Source of the DNA: Numidum massiliense
GTDB taxonomy: Bacteria > Bacillota > Bacilli > Thermoactinomycetales > Novibacillaceae
DNA length: 64,000 nt
NCBI RefSeq assembly: GCF_001375555.1
Contig: NZ_CTDZ01000009.1
Coordinates: 310,001-374,000, forward strand
Reading direction: 5' to 3'
Below are positions 33,336-43,007 of this stretch, piece after piece (position 1 is the first letter of the stretch; every line of letters begins with the position of its first letter). The position numbers and the translations under genes were made by a program. Below the pieces are notes generated by a model. It saw only the letters and a list, made by a program, of their open reading frames with translations, was not told the DNA's origin and searched no databases.

Positions 33336-33755
33336 ATGTATCAGAAGGGAATGGCTATTTTTGACGAACAGGAGAGCATTTTGGAGCAGTTTGGCGGGAC
33401 TCTCCAACAGGTGTTTGTTAATGACTATCAAGCGAGAGTAAAGAGAGTTCGAGATAAGATTAATCACATAGAAGCAAACCCTAAAAGCTTTTATAGCTTA
33501 GGAGGGATTAAAGAAAATCAAATGCGTACGTCGATATGGTCATCGAATTCCAGCTTATACGGTTCGACTGAGATCGTGAAAGTATCGGTTAACGATTCCT
33601 TCTCGTCGCTAAATATGTCTGATATCGGCAGTGTAGCGCCAACGATTCACAATCAGATTATCGCGGGGCGCCGTTTTGTACGTAAGATGCGTAAGAGCAT
33701 TGAGGATTTATTTGAAGCGGACAAAAAATTATCCGCAATTTTTGAGATCGGTTAG
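33336..33755 (+). CDS. Small helical protein of the lipase cassette (candidate TlaA-like partner)
   Basis: A 139-residue soluble protein, not recognised by family. The N terminus is helical (FDEQESILEQFGGTLQQVF, ARVKRVRDKINHIEANP), the middle is Ser/Asn-rich with beta character (RTSIWSSNSSLYGSTEIVK), and the C terminus is basic helix (RRFVRKMRKSIEDLFEADK). No signal peptide. AGGGG lies 9 bases before the ATG and is immediately beyond the IS right end. Before the IS insertion, its start would have been about 12 bases after the lipase gene stop, as in an operon. A role as a helper or targeting partner is inferred from position only. Confidence 0.55.
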   Translation: MYQKGMAIFDEQESILEQFGGTLQQVFVNDYQARVKRVRDKINHIEANPKSFYSLGGIKENQMRTSIWSSNSSLYGSTEIVKVSVNDSFSSLNMSDIGSVAPTIHNQIIAGRRFVRKMRKSIEDLFEADKKLSAIFEIG

Positions 33756-33767
33756 GGGGAAAAGACT

Positions 33768-34103
33768 TTGAGTGATACTGATCAAATATCAATTGATCTC
33801 CTATTGATCGATGTCGATTTTGAAGAACTTTGGGCACGGAGCAAACCTCTCAACAAGCATATCGATCACCTCGTTAAGAGCAACGAAAAATGGAAACAGT
33901 CGATTGACGATGAAGCTGAAAGAAGTAAAGGCAAAATGTTTAAAGAGATTCGTACCAAGACGGACGAAAAAACAAAGGAAAACGTTCATGTTTTACAAAA
34001 CATAAAAACACACTTAGACAGCTTTGCGAAATCATATGCGAATCAAGTGTTTGCCATTTCACAGCAAGAGGTCTCGATCACTTTTAAGGAGAAAAAATCA
34101 TGA
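33768..34103 (+). CDS. Small coiled-coil protein of the lipase cassette (candidate TlaA-like/WXG100-like partner)
   Basis: A 111-residue, all-helical, charged protein without signal peptide. A short N-terminal beta-like stretch (ISIDLLLIDVDFEELW) is followed by two long amphipathic helices (HIDHLVKSNEKWKQSIDDEA and NVHVLQNIKTHLDSFAKSYA), the size and build of WXG100-like proteins, although the WXG turn is not obvious. TTG start after TTAGGGGG, 12 bases downstream of the previous gene. Family not recognised; assigned by context. Confidence 0.5.
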   Translation: MSDTDQISIDLLLIDVDFEELWARSKPLNKHIDHLVKSNEKWKQSIDDEAERSKGKMFKEIRTKTDEKTKENVHVLQNIKTHLDSFAKSYANQVFAISQQEVSITFKEKKS

Positions 34104-34193
34104 CAACATAGTTATGTATTTTTTTGTATGAGCGCTTTGTTGAAGTGCAAAGTGAAAAACGATACGCTATTTGAATGGGAGTGACACCGAGCA

Positions 34194-35069
34194 ATGAATA
34201 ATCGGCAGCAGGTGATGAACAACCGACAACAAGATCCACTTTTTTTATTCATTCACGGGGCTAGCGGTTCACGCGCTAAGTGGCGTAAAGTGCTACCTTA
34301 TATTGATAACCCTTACATCGCAATCGACTTACCCGGCCACGGCGCGCATTGCGGCCGCCCGCTGACAACGGTCGAGGCGCAAGCTGCTTATGTGCAGTCG
34401 TTGCTCGAAGGAGCCATAGAAGGGGCGGGGAAGCAGCCGTCCACAGAAGTGAAGGTGCCCCGCGGCGAAGGCATGGGGCAACGGATCGATGAGGAAGGTG
34501 TGGCGCCTTACGGCGGGCGATGCGAACGCCGTGCACCAGCTCGCGTGCCGTTGGCAGGACAACCACTCATTGTCGTCGGCCATTCGCTGGGCGGCCTCAT
34601 CGGCATTGAACTCGCCAAGCGGTCACCGCTAGTTCAGGCGCTCGTCCTCGTTAACAGCCATTTCGAACTGCCGGTACACTCGAAGCTGTTGGCGCAGCTG
34701 GCGCAAGGGGAGTATCCGGAGGCGCTCTTTTACGCCTCTTACAGTAAACAGGTAGACGACGCGCTACTGGCAGAAGAGCGCGCGGCACTGAATGACTGCC
34801 CGCCGCTGACGGCACATATTGACTTTCGGGCGTGCGACGAGTATAAAAGCGGCGCCGAGGTCGTAGCCAAGCTGACAATTCCGCTCCTAGCCGTGTACGG
34901 TAGCGACGACCGTTTACTGCCGCCGCGAGCGAGGGAGGCATTGACCGCGCAAAACGAGAGTGTGCAAACGGAAATTGTAACGGCAGCCGGACATTATGTC
35001 CCTTTGGAACAGCCAGCGGCACTTGCGCGCATATTGAAGACATTCCGCCATACCGTACCATCGAGGTGA
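34194..35069 (+). CDS. Alpha/beta-hydrolase fold protein
   Basis: A 291-residue hydrolase. The oxyanion loop is LFIHGASGSRAKWR, the nucleophile elbow VVGHSLGGLIGIE, the acid in YGSDDRLLPP and the histidine in TAAGHYVPLEQP, so the catalytic triad is intact. It resembles MenH/BioH-type carboxylesterases; substrate unknown. A Gly/Glu-rich insert (about 82-118) separates the cap. The N terminus contains a direct duplication (MNNRQQVMNNRQQ), so the second ATG at 34215 may be the real start. Its stop codon lies within the terminator stem. It is not clearly part of the preceding cassette. Confidence 0.82.
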   Translation: MNNRQQVMNNRQQDPLFLFIHGASGSRAKWRKVLPYIDNPYIAIDLPGHGAHCGRPLTTVEAQAAYVQSLLEGAIEGAGKQPSTEVKVPRGEGMGQRIDEEGVAPYGGRCERRAPARVPLAGQPLIVVGHSLGGLIGIELAKRSPLVQALVLVNSHFELPVHSKLLAQLAQGEYPEALFYASYSKQVDDALLAEERAALNDCPPLTAHIDFRACDEYKSGAEVVAKLTIPLLAVYGSDDRLLPPRAREALTAQNESVQTEIVTAAGHYVPLEQPAALARILKTFRHTVPSR

Positions 35070-35098
35070 ACGTGTGTCTCACCTCCCACTTTTTTTTA
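35063..35098 (+). terminator. Terminator overlapping the hydrolase stop codon
   Basis: GAGGTGA (35063-35069, containing the TGA stop) pairs with TCACCTC (35079-35085), followed by CCAC and eight T residues. Confidence 0.82.
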
Positions 35099-35369
35099 CC
35101 TTTTTAACCTTCAAGTGTCAAGAAGAAAGGCAGCAAAGGCCAAGTGTAATAATTTTTTAAAGGGGAAATAAGCGGGAACTCACCTATTTGCACCTTGTCG
35201 TGTTAAAGATTGCTAGTTAATGGACATATTCCTTAACGGAAAAAAGGCGAAAACGTAGAAAATGCGATGATAACGGTTTATCCGCGAGTATTACTATGAA
35301 TGAAATAGCCGCTAGTGAAAGAATCCCGCCTCAGCCATGTATAGCCGTTCTTAGCGTAGCAGAGGATAT

Positions 35370-35398
35370 TTGCATGATTTCGGGAAAAATACTAACAT
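35370..35398 (+). promoter_or_regulatory. Candidate promoter of the opuC operon
   Basis: The 35099-35432 gap has no gene. TTGCAT (35370-35375) and TAACAT (35393-35398) with a 17-base spacer lie 35 bases before opuCA. The -10 is imperfect. No osmoregulatory SigB site was clear. Confidence 0.35.
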
Positions 35399-35432
35399 TA
35401 ATAAGTAAAGAAGGCAGGAGGGGTTATTTCTT

Positions 35433-36581
35433 TTGTTAAAATTTGACCGTGTTTCTAAAATATATTCACGTGGGGTCAAGGCAGTTGACGAATTGACTCT
35501 CGATGTTCCGAAAGGTGAGTTCGTCGTACTCATCGGGCCTAGTGGTTGCGGTAAAACGACGACGATGAAAATGGTGAACCGTTTAATCGAACCGTCGCAT
35601 GGAACAATTTATCTCGAGGGAGAGAATATTCTCGACCAAGACCCGGTGAAACTGAGACGTTCGATCGGATATGTCATTCAACAGATCGGACTTTTTCCAC
35701 ATATGACGATTCAAGAAAACATCGCGCTCGTTCCTAAGTTGCTGAAGTGGCCGGAAAAAAAGCGGCGTGAACGGGCTGAAGAACTGTTGGAATTAGTACA
35801 GATGGATCCGCAAAAATTTGCCCATCGCTACCCTCACGAATTAAGCGGTGGTCAGCAGCAGCGCATTGGTGTCTTGCGTGCCCTGGCGGCTAACCCGCCG
35901 CTTATTTTAATGGACGAACCGTTCGGTGCACTTGACCCGATTGCGCGGGATCAGTTACAGGAAGAATTTAAAAAACTACAAAAAGCGTTAGACAAGACGA
36001 TCGTGTTTGTGACCCACGACATGGACGAAGCGCTGAAACTAGCGGATCGCATCGTCATTATGCGTGCTGGGAAGTTAGTGCAAGTCGGATCGCCCGACGA
36101 CATATTGCGTGAACCGGCGGACGCGTTCGTCGAAGAGTTTATCGGAAAGGATCGCCTCGTGCAAGTAAGGCCGAGCATTGAGACGGTCGAGCAAATGATG
36201 AACGAGAAACCGGTGACGATCTTGCCGGATAAGCCGCTCGAGCTGGCGATCCAACTTATGAAAACGCGGCGCGTCGACACGTTGCTCGTCGTCGACGAGG
36301 AGCAGCACTTACTTGGATACATCGACATTGAAACGGTCGACCGTTCGCGGCGGAAAGCGTTACTCGTCGGAGACGTCATGGTCGAAGACGTGTACACTGT
36401 TGAAAAAGGGACGTTGCTGCGCGATACGATCCGCAAAATTTTAAAAGGCGGGATGAAATACGTACCTGTTGTCGACAACGGCCGCCTCGTCGGTATTGTC
36501 ACGCGGGCAAGTATCGTCGACATCGTGTACGATTCGCTCTGGAGCGAAAGCGAAGCAGATCCTGCTGGGAAAGCAAATTAG
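35433..36581 (+). CDS. opuCA: OpuC-type glycine betaine/carnitine/choline ABC transporter, ATPase
   Basis: ATPase with C-terminal CBS domains that powers import of compatible solutes at high osmolarity; 382 residues. Walker A GPSGCGKTT, the Q-loop (IQQIGLFPHMTI), the signature LSGGQQQR, Walker B LILMDEPFGALDP and the switch His in FVTHDMDEAL are visible. Two CBS motifs occupy about 250-365 (DTLLVVDEEQHLLGYIDI, KYVPVVDNGRLVGIVT), which in OpuA-type systems sense ionic strength or c-di-AMP. TTG start with AGGAGGGG at about 35416-35423. First gene of a four-gene operon in the order CA-CB-CC-CD. Confidence 0.9.
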   Translation: MLKFDRVSKIYSRGVKAVDELTLDVPKGEFVVLIGPSGCGKTTTMKMVNRLIEPSHGTIYLEGENILDQDPVKLRRSIGYVIQQIGLFPHMTIQENIALVPKLLKWPEKKRRERAEELLELVQMDPQKFAHRYPHELSGGQQQRIGVLRALAANPPLILMDEPFGALDPIARDQLQEEFKKLQKALDKTIVFVTHDMDEALKLADRIVIMRAGKLVQVGSPDDILREPADAFVEEFIGKDRLVQVRPSIETVEQMMNEKPVTILPDKPLELAIQLMKTRRVDTLLVVDEEQHLLGYIDIETVDRSRRKALLVGDVMVEDVYTVEKGTLLRDTIRKILKGGMKYVPVVDNGRLVGIVTRASIVDIVYDSLWSESEADPAGKAN

Positions 36582-36590
36582 GTGATCGCG

Positions 36591-37250
36591 ATGGAAAACA
36601 TCATCAGCTTTTTGAATGAATCATCCGGTTTAGTGCTAGAAAAAATATGGGAACACCTGTACATTTCGTTTATTGCGGTGTTATTAGGGGCGTTACTTGC
36701 CATTCCACTCGCCATCGTGCTTACGCGCATGCCGAAAACGGCAAAAGTTGTGCTTGGGGTAGCTGGTGTATTACAGACCATCCCGAGTCTGGCGATGCTG
36801 GCTTTTTTTATCCCGGTGTTAGGATTGGGAACCGTTCCGGCTATTAGTGCCCTGTTTTTGTACTCGATTTTGCCTATTTTGCAAAACACATACACAGGCA
36901 TCTCGGAAGTGAATAGCAACTTGGTGCAAGCCGGTCGCGGGATGGGGATGACGACGTGGGAACTCGTGCGCGACGTCGAAATCCCGCTGGCGATGCCGAC
37001 GGTCATGGCCGGCGTAAGGGTGGCGACGGTGTACATTATCGGTTGGGCGACACTCGCTTCGTTCATCGGTGCTGGTGGATTAGGTGACTTGATCTTTACG
37101 GGTCTCGATTTATACCGTACCGAATTAGTCGTAGCTGGCGCCATTCCTGCGACAGCGATCGCTCTCATAGCCGATTTCCTACTTTCCCGATTGGAGAGAC
37201 GGGCGACACCGATCGGATTGCGCAAGATGAAACAAACCGCTGCAAGTTAA
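36591..37250 (+). CDS. opuCB: OpuC-type osmoprotectant ABC transporter, permease (OpuCB-like)
   Basis: Membrane permease of 219 residues with about five to six membrane segments and the BPD_transp EAA loop at AGRGMGMTTWELVRDVEIPLA, which docks the ATPase. ATG at 36591 has AGGTGA five bases before it; a GTG at 36582 abutting the opuCA stop is the alternative. It forms a heteropermease with OpuCD. Antisense open frames here are by-products of the hydrophobic coding. Confidence 0.88.
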   Translation: MENIISFLNESSGLVLEKIWEHLYISFIAVLLGALLAIPLAIVLTRMPKTAKVVLGVAGVLQTIPSLAMLAFFIPVLGLGTVPAISALFLYSILPILQNTYTGISEVNSNLVQAGRGMGMTTWELVRDVEIPLAMPTVMAGVRVATVYIIGWATLASFIGAGGLGDLIFTGLDLYRTELVVAGAIPATAIALIADFLLSRLERRATPIGLRKMKQTAAS

Positions 37251-37452
37251 AACGTTGCTGCGGGTAAAGCCATTCGTGCCAAGCCGACGCTTTTTTCGCT
37301 AAAGGGCTGAAGGGTGTTATTAGTGGAACATGAGGCACGCGTTGGACGCCACATGGGCTGCACGCGTTGGATGGCACATTGGATCGTACGGTTCGAAATT
37401 TAGATTGTACCGTAAAAGTATCATTCGTTTAACACGGATTAACTATGGATGA

Positions 37453-38418
<966 letters not shown>

Positions 38419-38492
38419 GGAGCGAGCAGTATGAGAAGTAGGATAATGGCCCCTTTCAGCAGTCAGTTTAGCAGGGGAGGCGTTATTAAGCA

Positions 38493-38519
38493 GAGCTCTC
38501 GGTCATGAGCTCGTTTTTT
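38493..38519 (+). terminator. Terminator-like hairpin between opuCC and opuCD
   Basis: GAGCTC-TCGGTCAT-GAGCTC followed by G and six T residues. It lies inside the operon, 74 bases after the opuCC stop, so it may reduce opuCD expression relative to the upstream genes. Confidence 0.65.
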
Positions 38520-38550
38520 AGAATGGTTGGAGGTTAGAATGGTTGGAGGT
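38519..38550 (+). repeat. 16-bp tandem duplication carrying the opuCD ribosome binding site
   Basis: TAGAATGGTTGGAGGT occurs twice (38519-38534 and 38535-38550), so two GGAGGT motifs stand in tandem before the GTG at 38553. Only the second is at the right distance. Confidence 0.85.
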
Positions 38551-38552
38551 GA

Positions 38553-39239
38553 GTGAAACTGGATATTTTATCAGATGTGCTCGTTTACTTTACGCAAAAC
38601 ACCGAGTATTTATTGCAAGCGTCGCTGCGGCACTTTCTGCTCGCCTTTTACGGCGTGTTGTTTGCGGCAATCGTCGGTATTCCGATCGGCATTTTTATTG
38701 CGCGCCATCACCGCTTGAGCGGTTTCGTCATCGGCTTGGCCAATGTGATTCAGACGGTACCGGCGCTGGCGATGTTAGTGTTGCTTATGCTCGTGATGGG
38801 GTTAGGACCGAACACGGTCGTCATGGCGCTCTTTTTGTACTCGTTGTTACCGATTATTAAAAATACGTACACTGGCATTCGCGGCGTCGATGCGTCGTTG
38901 CGCGAAGCGGGGCGCGGCATGGGAATGACGAGGTGGCAAATGGTGAAAATGGTCGAACTGCCGCTCGCGCTGTCCGTCATTATGGCCGGGCTGCGGATCG
39001 CGATGGTTCTTTCGATCGGTATTGCGACAATCGGAGTCTTCGTCGGCGGTGGCGGACTCGGGTCGATCATCGTGCGCGGCATTAACGCCACGAACGGAGA
39101 AGCGATTGTGTTAGGCGGCGCAATTCCTTCGGCACTGATGGTGATCGTCGTCGACCTCGTCATGGGATGGCTCGAACGTCTTCTGTTACCGGTAAAGACG
39201 AATAAGAAAGGTTTGGCACCAGCTGCCGCGGCTGAGTAA
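38553..39239 (+). CDS. opuCD: OpuC-type osmoprotectant ABC transporter, permease (OpuCD-like)
   Basis: Second permease of the transporter, 228 residues, with six likely membrane helices and the EAA loop at AGRGMGMTRWQMVKMVELPLA. The segment IQTVPALAMLVLLMLVMGLG is typical of OpuCB/CD. GTG start; GGAGGTGA is the ribosome site. Highly similar in build to opuCB, as expected for the two-permease architecture. Confidence 0.88.
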   Translation: MKLDILSDVLVYFTQNTEYLLQASLRHFLLAFYGVLFAAIVGIPIGIFIARHHRLSGFVIGLANVIQTVPALAMLVLLMLVMGLGPNTVVMALFLYSLLPIIKNTYTGIRGVDASLREAGRGMGMTRWQMVKMVELPLALSVIMAGLRIAMVLSIGIATIGVFVGGGGLGSIIVRGINATNGEAIVLGGAIPSALMVIVVDLVMGWLERLLLPVKTNKKGLAPAAAAE

Positions 39240-39503
39240 CAGTGTGGCGGCTTGTGTGCTAATGGAGAAACCTGGCATCTATGGAGTTACAGGGAGTTAC
39301 AGTATATATCTAGTACCTCTGATCCTTTGCTGACTGCGACCGCCTCTCGTGGTCGTGGCAAGGGCAGGGGTACTTGCTTTTTGAAGCGTCTTCCAGCAAC
39401 TTTCGGAGCTACAAGGTGGCCGGCGTAAGAAACGCTTCGTACGCTATTCCCGTAAGCGTTTATTTTTGATAAAGTAAAGAAAATAGTGGAGGGAGCTAAG
39501 CTA

Positions 39504-40643
39504 TTGGTCAAAGTCGTATTGTTTGATGTAGACGGTGTGTTTTTAAGTGAAGAACGTTGTTTTGACGCGTCGGCGTTGACGGTGTGGGAGTTGCTGTACA
39601 GTGAGGATTATGTCGGTCTTGCAGGGGAACGCTTTTCCCTAACGCCGGCGGAGCGAGACATTCGCCGTCTGCGCCGGGAAGTGTTTCACGATAATCAAGT
39701 GCTTAACTTTGTTAAGGCGCGCGGTATAAATTCGAACTGGGATATGGTCTTTTTAAGTGCGTCTTACCAGTTGCTGCGTCTGTTAGCGACACTGAAACCA
39801 CACCATCCAGGACTCGTTGCGGATGCGCTTAGTGCCTCGCTCGAGCAAGACGCGTTGCAGGCGATTGGCCGTGCGGTAAAAGCAGATGCGGTCGCTTTTA
39901 CACCCGATTATGGCGCATTCGTCACCGATTTCGCCAGCTGTGACGCGGACAAGCAAGATATCATCCTTTATCTGAACGAATTGGCTCGCGAGTGGCTTGG
40001 GATTGAGACGGACTGTTTTTCCAAAAGCAGTGGACTGTGGCGGCTCGGGCAACGCGCTTATCAAGAGTGGTATTTAGGAGATGCGTATTACGCGCGCGCC
40101 GAAGGGGAGCCACCGCGCACGAAGGGCAAACGCGGGTTTTTAGACAACGAGGTACCGCTTGCCGAGCCAGCACGACTCCGCAAGCTGCTCTCGCAGTTGC
40201 GCGCGCAAGGGCTAACGCTCGGCATCGGTACGGGGCGACCGCGGTTGGAGGCGGAAGTTCCGTTACAGGCACTCGGGTTATGGGAGTTGTTTGACGCGAA
40301 TCGTATCGTTACCGCTTCCGATGTCGTAGCAGCCGAGGCTGCGTTCCGCGAACAGGCGCCGCTCGGCAAGCCGGAGCCATATACGTATGTGAAAGGGATC
40401 ATGGGACGTTCCTGTTCAGACGACGAGGTGCTCAAGGTTATGTTACCGTACGAAGATCGCGACGACGTGCTCGTCGTCGGCGATTCGGTCGCCGACTTCA
40501 TGGCGGCGCGCAGCATCGGCTGCCGCTTTGCGGCTACATTAACCGGGTTATCAGGGCAGGAAGCGCGAGCGACATTCACCGAGCTCGCTGCCGATTACAT
40601 TTGTGACGACGTGTTGGGACTAGAGGATATATTACTTAAATAA
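39504..40643 (+). CDS. HAD-family hydrolase with a large cap domain
   Basis: A 379-residue HAD-like protein, longer than the usual 220-270. The nucleophile motif is VLFDVDGVFLSEE, motif II lies in GIGTGRPRLEAEVPL, the Lys in PLGKPEPYTYVKGI and the acidic motif IV in VVGDSVADFMAAR. About 190 residues lie between motif I and II, an unusually large C1-type cap. TTG at 39504 after GGAGGGAG at 39488-39495. Substrate unknown; close to the general sugar-phosphatase/beta-phosphoglucomutase-like branch of the fold. Confidence 0.8.
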   Translation: MVKVVLFDVDGVFLSEERCFDASALTVWELLYSEDYVGLAGERFSLTPAERDIRRLRREVFHDNQVLNFVKARGINSNWDMVFLSASYQLLRLLATLKPHHPGLVADALSASLEQDALQAIGRAVKADAVAFTPDYGAFVTDFASCDADKQDIILYLNELAREWLGIETDCFSKSSGLWRLGQRAYQEWYLGDAYYARAEGEPPRTKGKRGFLDNEVPLAEPARLRKLLSQLRAQGLTLGIGTGRPRLEAEVPLQALGLWELFDANRIVTASDVVAAEAAFREQAPLGKPEPYTYVKGIMGRSCSDDEVLKVMLPYEDRDDVLVVGDSVADFMAARSIGCRFAATLTGLSGQEARATFTELAADYICDDVLGLEDILLK

Positions 40644-40783
40644 AGAACTGGAGAGTATATTTTAGCGTCATAAGTTCTTGGGAGATAAACGGTTCAAAAT
40701 GAACTTAAGTACGTATGGCGAGTGCATTAGGCTGACCGATCGCATAATGTTTTACTATTTGACGGTACTGTCATAGGATAACG

Positions 40784-40843
40784 AAAGCGGGGCTAACCGG
40801 AAGGTTCACTGAAAAAGTGACCTTTCTCGGTTAGCCCCGCTTT
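40784..40843. terminator. Strong bidirectional terminator between the HAD gene and sodA
   Basis: AAAGCGGGGCTAACCG (40784-40799) pairs with CGGTTAGCCCCGCTTT (40828-40843) with a further AAGGTTCACT/AGTGACCTT inner stem. It ends 32 bases beyond the sodA stop on the minus strand. Confidence 0.85.
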
Positions 40844-40874
40844 GTCGTTAGCTAACGGATCGTACATCCCGTCG

Positions 40875-41486
40875 TTATTTCGCGGCGTCGTATCGTTTGC
40901 TGACTTCGTCCCAGTTAACGACGTTCCAGAACGCCTTAATGTATTCCGGACGCTTGTTTTGGTACTTCAAGTAGTAGGCGTGTTCCCACACGTCGAGCCC
41001 CAAGATCGGCGTGAGACCGTCCATAATCGGCGTGTCTTGGTTCGGCGTGCTCGTGATGGCCAATTTGCCGTTGTCGACGATCAACCAAGCCCAGCCGCTT
41101 CCGAACCGTCCAGCGGCTGCTGCGGCGAACTTCTCTTTGAACGCGTCAAAGCTACCGAACGTGTCGTTAATGGCGTCCGCGAGGGTGCCAGTCGGTGCAC
41201 CGCCGCCGTTTGGGCTGAGGATTTGCCAGAAGAAGGTGTGGTTCGAATGACCTCCGCCGTTGTTGCGGACAGCTGTACGAATATTTTCCGGAACGCTGTC
41301 GAGTGAAACGAGCAAGTCGTCTAAGCTTTTCGCTTCGAGGTCAGCATGACCTTCCAATGCGTTGTTTAAGTTGTTCACGTAAGTGCCGTGGTGCCGATCG
41401 TGGTGGATGCGCATCGTTTGTTCGTCGATGTGTGGCTCTAAGGCGTTATAGTCGTAAGGAAGTGCCGGTAATTCGTGTTTAGCCAT
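40875..41486 (-). CDS. sodA: Superoxide dismutase [Mn/Fe]
   Basis: Manganese- or iron-dependent superoxide dismutase of 203 residues. Metal ligands: His27 in [12 protein letters not shown], the His of NHTFFWQIL, and Asp/His in [20 protein letters not shown]. The residues around [10 protein letters not shown] suggest the Mn form. It starts with ATG, ribosome site AAGGAGG at about 41497-41503 on the minus strand. The terminator at 40784-40843 serves it. Single-gene unit. Confidence 0.96.
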   Translation of the reverse strand: MAKHELPALPYDYNALEPHIDEQTMRIHHDRHHGTYVNNLNNALEGHADLEAKSLDDLLVSLDSVPENIRTAVRNNGGGHSNHTFFWQILSPNGGGAPTGTLADAINDTFGSFDAFKEKFAAAAAGRFGSGWAWLIVDNGKLAITSTPNQDTPIMDGLTPILGLDVWEHAYYLKYQNKRPEYIKAFWNVVNWDEVSKRYDAAK

Positions 41487-41700
41487 GAGAAAAAATCCTC
41501 CTTATGTAAGTTGTGGATGTCGCATGGACTAGATGTCGCTCTTAGTCCCGAACGCGATCTCTACTACTTATTATGAACAAAAGCGGGGAATAAATCAACA
41601 TAAATGTTTATAAAGTTGACAGTTAGTCAAAATGGGGCCACCGAACTGTGATATTTTTCAGTGCGATGAAATCCCTTCCATTTTACCCAATAGAGTCATA

Positions 41701-41729
41701 TTGAAAGTGAATTCTCGTGTCCCTATACT
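41701..41729 (+). promoter_or_regulatory. SigA-type promoter of the cell wall hydrolase gene
   Basis: TTGAAA (41701-41706), 17-base spacer, TATACT (41724-41729), 30 bases before the ATG. A SigG promoter would be expected for a spore cortex enzyme; no convincing one was found. Confidence 0.6.
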
Positions 41730-41758
41730 AAATTCATACTAACTTTAAGGAGGATTTC

Positions 41759-42415
41759 ATGTCTTTTTATAAATACTTTCGTTTAGGATTAGCCTTTTTT
41801 ATGATTGCTATTCTAATGATGCCATTGACAACTTCACAGGCGGAAGCGCAGGCGCCGCGAACAGTTAAAACGGGAAGTCAGAACGGCGACGTCTGGGATT
41901 TGCAGCACCGGTTGATCTTACTCGGTTACGATATGAAGTTGGACGGGAACTTCGGAAAAGCGACGCGCGAAGCTGTCGTGCAATTTCAAAAGGATCGTGG
42001 TTTACAGAAGGATGGGGTCGCTGGACACCATACGTGGAAGGCATTAAAAAAGACGAGTATTTCTGACCACGAGCTGGAGTGGATGGCGCGGGCAGTGCAC
42101 GGTGAAGCGCGTGGCGAAACATATAAAGGTAAAGTCGCAGTCGCCGCTGTCATTATGAACCGTCTCGCTTCGAAAGACTTTCCGGACACGATCAAAGGCG
42201 TCATCTTTGAAAAGGACGCGTTTACCGCGGTGAACGACGGTCAAATTAATTTGCAGCCAGACGACGAAGCGCGCCGCGCGGTACGCGATGCAGTGCGGGG
42301 AGAAGACCCGACGCATGATTCGCTCTATTACTTCAACCCAGACACGGCCACTTCCGCCTGGATTTGGAGTCGTGCGCAAACAGTGAAAATTGGACGCCAT
42401 ATTTTTGCTCGTTAG
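41759..42415 (+). CDS. SleB/CwlJ-type cell wall hydrolase with peptidoglycan-binding domain
   Basis: A 218-residue exported enzyme: signal peptide (about 1-31, FFMIAILMMPLTTSQAEAQA), a PG_binding_1 domain (about 40-95, VWDLQHRLILLGYDMKLDGN) and a hydrolase_2 catalytic domain (about 100-218) with the conserved WMARAVHGEARGE glutamate and FTAVNDGQI. This is the architecture of SleB and YkvT lytic transglycosylases acting on cortex or vegetative peptidoglycan. It starts with ATG after AAGGAGG. The SigA-type promoter argues for a YkvT-like role, but this is weak. Confidence 0.85.
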   Translation: MSFYKYFRLGLAFFMIAILMMPLTTSQAEAQAPRTVKTGSQNGDVWDLQHRLILLGYDMKLDGNFGKATREAVVQFQKDRGLQKDGVAGHHTWKALKKTSISDHELEWMARAVHGEARGETYKGKVAVAAVIMNRLASKDFPDTIKGVIFEKDAFTAVNDGQINLQPDDEARRAVRDAVRGEDPTHDSLYYFNPDTATSAWIWSRAQTVKIGRHIFAR

Positions 42416-42435
42416 TGCTCGCCTCGCTAGTCGGA

Positions 42436-42466
42436 AACGTCCCTCTTAAAGGGGGGCGTTTTTTTT
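42436..42466 (+). terminator. Terminator after the cell wall hydrolase gene
   Basis: AACGTCCCTC pairs with GGGGGGCGTT (10 bp with G-T pairs), followed by six T residues. Confidence 0.85.
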
Positions 42467-42558
42467 GTACATAAAGGCAAACAATAAACATACAAGTGGT
42501 CTTCTCCGAGTGACACAGCAGTGGTCAATTCTACTATGGACAATTAGGAGGTGGCGAT

Positions 42559-42831
42559 GTGGCACAGCGAAACAAACAGTTGAATCCGGCATCGCGCGAA
42601 GGACTCGAACGGCTACAAGCACACGTCATTAGTCGGAATTACGGGCGTACGATTCCGGCCGATGAAGTGAAATACGTCGTCGCGCGGAAATTGGGCGTTC
42701 CTTTGTCTCGGAGGTATAACGGTCAACTGCAGGCGAGCAGTGCGGGAAAGGTCGGGGGTTACATCGGTGGACGAATGGTCAAGGAAATGGTGCGCATGGC
42801 GCAACAACGGTTGGCTGAGCGAGAGCAGTGA
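42559..42831 (+). CDS. Alpha/beta-type small acid-soluble spore protein
   Basis: A 90-residue SASP that coats and protects DNA in dormant spores. The family core is visible: DEVKYVVARKLGVPLSRRYN, then the AGKVGGYIGGRMVKEMVRMAQQ helix. It has a longer and more basic N-terminal tail than SspA/SspB, and the GPR protease site (usually TxYELASELG) is changed. GTG start with AGGAGG. It makes the organism a spore former. The insert AGKVGGYIGGRMV has an extra GG compared with the usual AGSVGGEMVKRL. Confidence 0.78.
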   Translation: MAQRNKQLNPASREGLERLQAHVISRNYGRTIPADEVKYVVARKLGVPLSRRYNGQLQASSAGKVGGYIGGRMVKEMVRMAQQRLAEREQ

Positions 42832-43007
42832 GTTTCATTTAACAAATTTACACTTTCCGTAAGCTAATCGTGCGGTTCCTGTCGAATGTTTTGCTGTCGC
42901 TTAGTGTCAAACGTTGTCTGTTGAACACTTTTTTGCGCGGTTAGAAGGAATTGCGAATGGACAGCGCGAACTATGGACATTAACGATAAGTGAAGCGGGG
43001 GATGGAG

